Shown: positions 60,970-64,000 of the stretch, in pieces
Layout of the letters: each line of letters begins with the position of its first letter
Position numbering within the stretch: the first letter of the stretch is position 1
Assembly: GCF_000003815.2 (NCBI RefSeq)
Contig: NC_049982.1
Span: 28,270,329-28,334,328, forward strand
Direction: 5' to 3'
DNA length: 64,000 nucleotides
Source: Branchiostoma floridae
Lineage: Eukaryota; Chordata; Leptocardii; Amphioxiformes; Branchiostomatidae
Position numbers and translations under genes: made by a program
The notes under the pieces: model-generated
What the model was told of the DNA's origin: nothing
What the model saw: the letters and a program-made list of their open reading frames with translations, nothing else
Database searches by the model: none

Positions 60970-62983
60970 GAACGTTTACACTGATTGGTCCTCTTTGAAG
61001 CCTAGCTAGCTTATCACCATTCATCTAAAATACACCATCGGGTTAGGAAGGTGCTATAGAATGATGTAATGATCACTAGAGGTCGCTCTTGAATACCTAG
61101 TGTAGAAGTTTCATTGGCAAGATTTCGATAATGCAGTTCTTTTTCATTTCGCTGAGGAAATGGCGCTCTTACCGCATCAAAATTCAAGTGTTGCGTTTCG
61201 TTCGATCGAAGTTCGGGCGTTGTGTATTTCAATGTTTGACAGAAAAGAAAGGTACTAAGTTGCCTTTTCTATGAAATTTATTAAGTTCATAACGTCAAAG
61301 TAACTTTTAAGATTTGGTGTAACTTCTCAGTAAACTTATCTTAACCGTCTATATACTGTTGGGGATCTCATAAACCTTTTGTACACGTTGCTGTAATAAT
61401 AATGATAATAATAAAGCAAGTAACGTTGTATAAATCCCACAATTGTCTTTATTTCTTGTACTGAATATCTTCAAACTACATACGAAATACGAGCAACAAT
61501 AGAATAATAACACCACAAACAATATAAGAACTACATGTGAATTGTCAATACCATGTGCTTAATAACAGTAGTATAGTACTATGTAGTGTGTATGCCACTG
61601 TACACTGCATTGTATACTACTAAATTCTTGTCCTCAGTCGATGCTGTAATAATACAAATCAGTCAACAGATGGCGCTGTTGTTACATTGAGCCTCAGCAC
61701 ACCGAAGAGCTTAGAGTTTACAGTTAACACCAAGCGTATAATAGTACATGACTGTATTATGTATAATAATCTGTATGGTGAACTTATGAGTTAGATCTAC
61801 TCTGGCAAGGTAGTGTCGTCTTACCCTTGGCCTTGATAAAAAGAAAACAAATACAAAAGTGTTTCTCTTTTATTTGTCTGCTATAACGTTAATTGGAATG
61901 TGCACCAAAATATTATAGAAGTGCTCTCTGTGCATATGCAGTGCAACCAATACATATACTCTATATTGCCTATTTTATTTCTAAGAGTACAAATTCCCCT
62001 CCATGTGACTTTTTCACCCATGACCTATATCTTTTTCAGCATCGTCCATTAACAATATTTCCAGTGTGTATCTTTAAACCTTAAACACAGTATTTTTCAG
62101 TACATTTAATGCTTTGGTAAAGTCTTAAAGTGCAACTTTTTGCTGTTAATAAACTAGAAATACATTCAGTGATAAAAGTATCTACGTCTTACTAAGCAAT
62201 ATTAGACCCATACAATAGCCCACCCACCAGTCAAAATGTAGAAAAGCAAAATGAAAACTTATAGCTGCAATCATCTGACATACATCTTCTCTCTCATTGG
62301 TCAAACTGCTAAATGCCGTGCTGTCATTGGTTGAACTGTTAATTGTGATGGACAGTCAGAATCAACCTATTCAGGATAAAGAAGTGATCATAACAAAAAA
62401 GTGTCTGTATATAATATATCCTATCTTTCAGGTATTTGTAAAACTTCTTCTAATTTTTTTGAGTCACCTGGTTAGATTATGTTAAGCTCCTAGCATATGT
62501 GATATTCCAGTTATATCATATAACATCATTTCTCCATAACAATGTAGTACTGATATTAGTACAATGAGTTACAACTGATATTATTGCTGACCTTATACAT
62601 TGCAAAAGCAACTTACAACAGATTTCACAAATATGAGAATTTCAACTTCCAAGTATACCAGATAGATAGATTTAGTAGGAATATCTATAGTGTAATATAT
62701 AGATAGGAATGTATTTTAAAATCCTTTAAGTCTAGTTCAAGGCATTATCATATCTTCCTAGCCAGTTTTAAGTTTACCTCTTACAATACTTCTAAGTTTG
62801 CATCTTTGCGCGTTCTTTAAGGAACCATTGAAGAATGTTGAAACGCAAAATTACGTTGTATAGACAGTCTATTGGATCTCAAACAGTGAATCAGAAAATT
62901 GTATCATTTAAAGTTTGCCATGAATTTAAAAGCTGCTACTTCCCAGCATCCTTTGCAGTGCTCAGCCTACCCCGGGAAGGAGA
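60970..62983. other. gene-poor stretch
   Basis: AT-rich with no supported coding frame. It contains the repeat at 62230-62370 shared with 46640-46790. Part is presumably 3' untranslated sequence of the minus-strand gene ending at 62984. Confidence 0.45.
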
Positions 62984-63913
62984 TTACATGAACATTCCCA
63001 GCAGTCCTCCAATCTGTCCACCCTGGAAACAAGACAAAAGAGATTAACAACAAATGTCAGTTTGTAGTACATCATGTACATGTATTATGGATGATATTCT
63101 CTATATGCCCATGGTATCCAGTCGTATTATAGTTCCCGAGTCTCCTCTGTCCTCTCCGCAAATACATATTTGCAGAGAGGACGGAAGAGACTCGGGAGCT
63201 ATAATACCACTGGATACCGGGCTACGCTAAAACTGGTGGGGGATACAAAGAAAAAAGAAAATTTATGGTGAGTTTCTTTCTTTGTGTTGGAACAAAGTTT
63301 AAATCTGTTCACTATGGAATTTACCAACACAGATGAGCTTTCATTCGGATAAAGAAAAAAGAAGTTTGGCAAACAAAGTTACCTTTATTACAAAATCTAA
63401 ATGGATTTAGACTTCACTCTTTAGTGTCTGCTTTCCAATATTTTGGGATGCATGTAATGGCTCGTTTTGTAGCTTTTTTGTATGCTCTACAATATCGGCA
63501 AAACTTTTTTTTTAAGAGAAAATAAGTTACGGAGTTACGAGGTCTCCGAGCCCTTGATAGAAGTGTCTTGGATTAGTTACAGAAAACGTATGGTAAAAAC
63601 AGGATATTTCAAAATGCTATCTCATCTTTATCTGCAGGGTAACCTATTATCCATTGTTTTAAAAAACCATGTCTAATCAAACTTAATGGACAGCGGTTTA
63701 AAAGTGAATATAATTGTAAATGTTGTATTTCGAAAATATTGCATATTTTGCAGTTTGAAACCACCACCCGTAGACTTAATATCTATTAATACCAAGTGTT
63801 TTTTTAAACAATGGATATAGGTTACCCCACGGATAAAGGTGAACTGGTGTTACATACCATGTTCAGGGCAAAGCCACCGGCACCATCATCCTCTGCCTCA
63901 CCTGATTGTTGAT
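62984..63913 (-). CDS. last two exons of an unrecognised gene
   Basis: Exon 63913-63858 (acceptor CTTTCCAACAG, donor ATG/GTATGT) reads QQSGEAEDDGAGGFALNM. It joins in phase to 63022-62984 (acceptor TTTCCAG), which reads GGQIGGLLGMFM and a stop. A short acidic-then-glycine/hydrophobic C-terminus. Upstream exons lie beyond the window. I do not recognise the family. Confidence 0.6.
63113..63218. repeat. near-perfect hairpin, ~52-bp arms
   Basis: GGTATCCAGT, TATAGTTCCCGAGTCTC and CTCTCCGCAAATA on the left are mirrored by their complements on the right, with almost no loop. It lies in the last intron of the unrecognised minus-strand gene. It is likely a small foldback element. Confidence 0.75.
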
Positions 63914-64000
63914 CTGTTGGAAAGTAAGACGTAAACAAACAAACTTAGATATAAACAAACTTAGTCATGCTATATATTGAAGACAAAAAAAGACTGGTCA

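Overview
The window looks like nuclear DNA of an invertebrate deuterostome, most likely a lancelet (Branchiostoma). This is inferred from intron-rich genes with GT-AG introns of 0.5-2 kb, animal families (SLC7 transporter, stomatin, TRIM, TIR, ARF-like GTPases, large TPR proteins), dense foldback repeats and tRNA-derived SINEs, and CR1/Jockey-type LINE pieces. No organism name can be proved from the sequence. There are two assembly gaps (44353-44452 and 47730-47941).

Layout. 1-4 kb: repeats, an inverted repeat with a hammerhead-like core, and a possible last exon on the plus strand. 4.06-12.14 kb (minus): a complete ten-exon SLC7 amino-acid transporter light chain (477 aa). 13.96-20.72 kb (minus): NTase-TPR gene A (four exons, 1537 aa), with an N-terminal module, a nucleotidyltransferase-like motif and about 15 TPR units of 44 residues. 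21.29-21.50 kb (minus): a broken copy of its first exon. 22.32-25.87 kb (plus): an ARF-like GTPase pseudogene. 26.53-33.33 kb (minus): NTase-TPR gene B (1475 aa). 36.84-36.95 kb (plus): a remnant of another ARF last exon. 38.46-39.93 kb (minus): a TRIM protein (RING, two B-boxes, coiled coil). 41.3-41.7 kb: a LINE RT relic. 41.79-42.22 kb (minus): a TIR-domain exon. 44.5-47.7 kb: repeats. 48.06-49.84 kb (minus): a two-exon stomatin. 50.8-55.4 kb: an inverted copy of the 36.8-38.2 kb segment carrying a 3.3-kb insertion. 55.42-59.85 kb (minus): an intact six-exon ARF-like GTPase (227 aa). 60.57-60.97 kb (plus): a broken NTase-TPR first exon. 62.98-63.91 kb (minus): the last two exons of an unrecognised gene.

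Main point. The NTase-TPR gene and the ARF-like gene form a head-to-head pair present three times, once inverted. In two units the divergent promoter region is still alignable, with CRE, E-box and TATA elements. Each unit has kept only one apparently whole partner: NTase-TPR in units 1 and 2, ARF in unit 3. The ARF carries Arg at the position of the catalytic Gln71 and has a C-terminal extension of about 47 residues. Long-term head-to-head linkage of an atypical ARF with an NTase-TPR protein suggests, but does not prove, that they work together. The TIR and TRIM genes nearby fit an immune-gene-rich neighbourhood.
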